Source: Bacillota bacterium (GTDB lineage Bacteria; Bacillota; Negativicutes; Sporomusales; Sporomusaceae). Taken from it: 5,246 nucleotides of DNA. Numbering within the stretch: position 1 is the stretch's first letter; each line of letters opens with the position of its first letter. The DNA lies in NCBI GenBank assembly GCA_023388195.1, contig JAEWGR010000096.1:1-5246 (forward strand), read 5' to 3'. Both the position numbers and the translations under genes were made by a program. This document shows positions 5,031-5,246 of this stretch, in pieces. Below the pieces are notes generated by a model, which was not told the origin of the DNA, did no database searches, and saw only the letters and a program-made list of their open reading frames with translations.

Positions 5031-5246
5031 TTAACGCAGCGGACTAAATGTAATCTGGCCACCGGCTGCATAAAAAGAGACAAAGCGCAAAGAATCATTG
5101 ATATTCCTGGTTAAGGAACCAATCGATACTCTGGTTCCAGGATGGATATAACCGCTGACACGAATCCGGCCTGGCTTAGCCGTCTTGAGAATATACTCGA
5201 TATTCATTATCTGCTGCCGCATCCCTTCCAGCCGTTCAGGCAGTAC
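5031..5246 (-). CDS. DUF342 / FapA-like protein, C-terminal fragment (5' end off the window)
   Basis: The frame is open from the right edge to TAA at 5033-5031, giving 71 visible residues. The visible part starts with a helical stretch, VLPERLEGMRQQIMNIEYI, consistent with the end of the family's coiled coil. A short beta-rich tail follows, with GRIRVSGYIHPGTRVSIG and a NINDSLRFVSFY segment. This matches the C-terminal beta-solenoid end of DUF342/FapA proteins, where a 'pG..v.ig' turn and a 'v.f' strand recur. Family members are usually several hundred residues long, so most of the gene lies outside. The ATG at 5222 is internal and not the true start. The role in the family is poorly defined (linked to flagellar or envelope functions), and no link to the leucine genes is evident. 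Confidence 0.72.
   Translation of the reverse strand, partial: VLPERLEGMRQQIMNIEYILKTAKPGRIRVSGYIHPGTRVSIGSLTRNINDSLRFVSFYAAGGQITFSPLR

Overview
The window looks like bacterial chromosome, most likely from an anaerobic Firmicute. The visible grounds are strong purine-rich Shine-Dalgarno sites, intrinsic terminators with U-tracts, a sigma-54 regulator of the PAS-PAS-AAA+-Fis type common in amino-acid-fermenting Firmicutes, and a DUF342/FapA-like protein. A Negativicutes (Sporomusa-like) origin is my guess and is not proven by anything here. All four recognisable genes lie on the minus strand, so transcription runs from right to left.

Layout in transcription order: (1) 5246-5031, the C-terminal end of a DUF342/FapA-like protein that enters from the right edge. 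(2) 5030-4650, a 380-base gap that is unusually rich in RNA signals. It holds the 5' half of a cobalamin riboswitch (about 4976-4910), an intrinsic terminator (4888-4851), a strong Shine-Dalgarno plus TTG (4811-4795) that runs straight into a second terminator hairpin (4794-4755), and a weak promoter candidate. A perfect 12-bp inverted repeat (4833-4844 / 4999-5010) brackets the riboswitch and first terminator. (3) 4649-2880, a sigma-54-dependent activator. (4) 2879-2710, its terminator, then a well-formed -24/-12 promoter and two matching dyads. (5) 2709-1651, leucine dehydrogenase. (6) 1650-1452, a gap with a GC-rich imperfect hairpin and no U-tract. (7) 1451-48, a CAT-type amino-acid permease. 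(8) A Shine-Dalgarno at the left edge suggests that another minus-strand gene follows.

Functional reading: the permease would bring in an amino acid, and leucine dehydrogenase would deaminate branched-chain amino acids to 2-oxo acids with NAD+. The activator, whose terminator isolates it from the dehydrogenase, would switch on the sigma-54 promoter when its PAS domains sense an unknown signal. The dehydrogenase and permease may be co-transcribed, because no convincing terminator separates them. The most unusual part is the leader region upstream of the activator, where a riboswitch fragment lacking its 3' conserved half is followed by two terminators.
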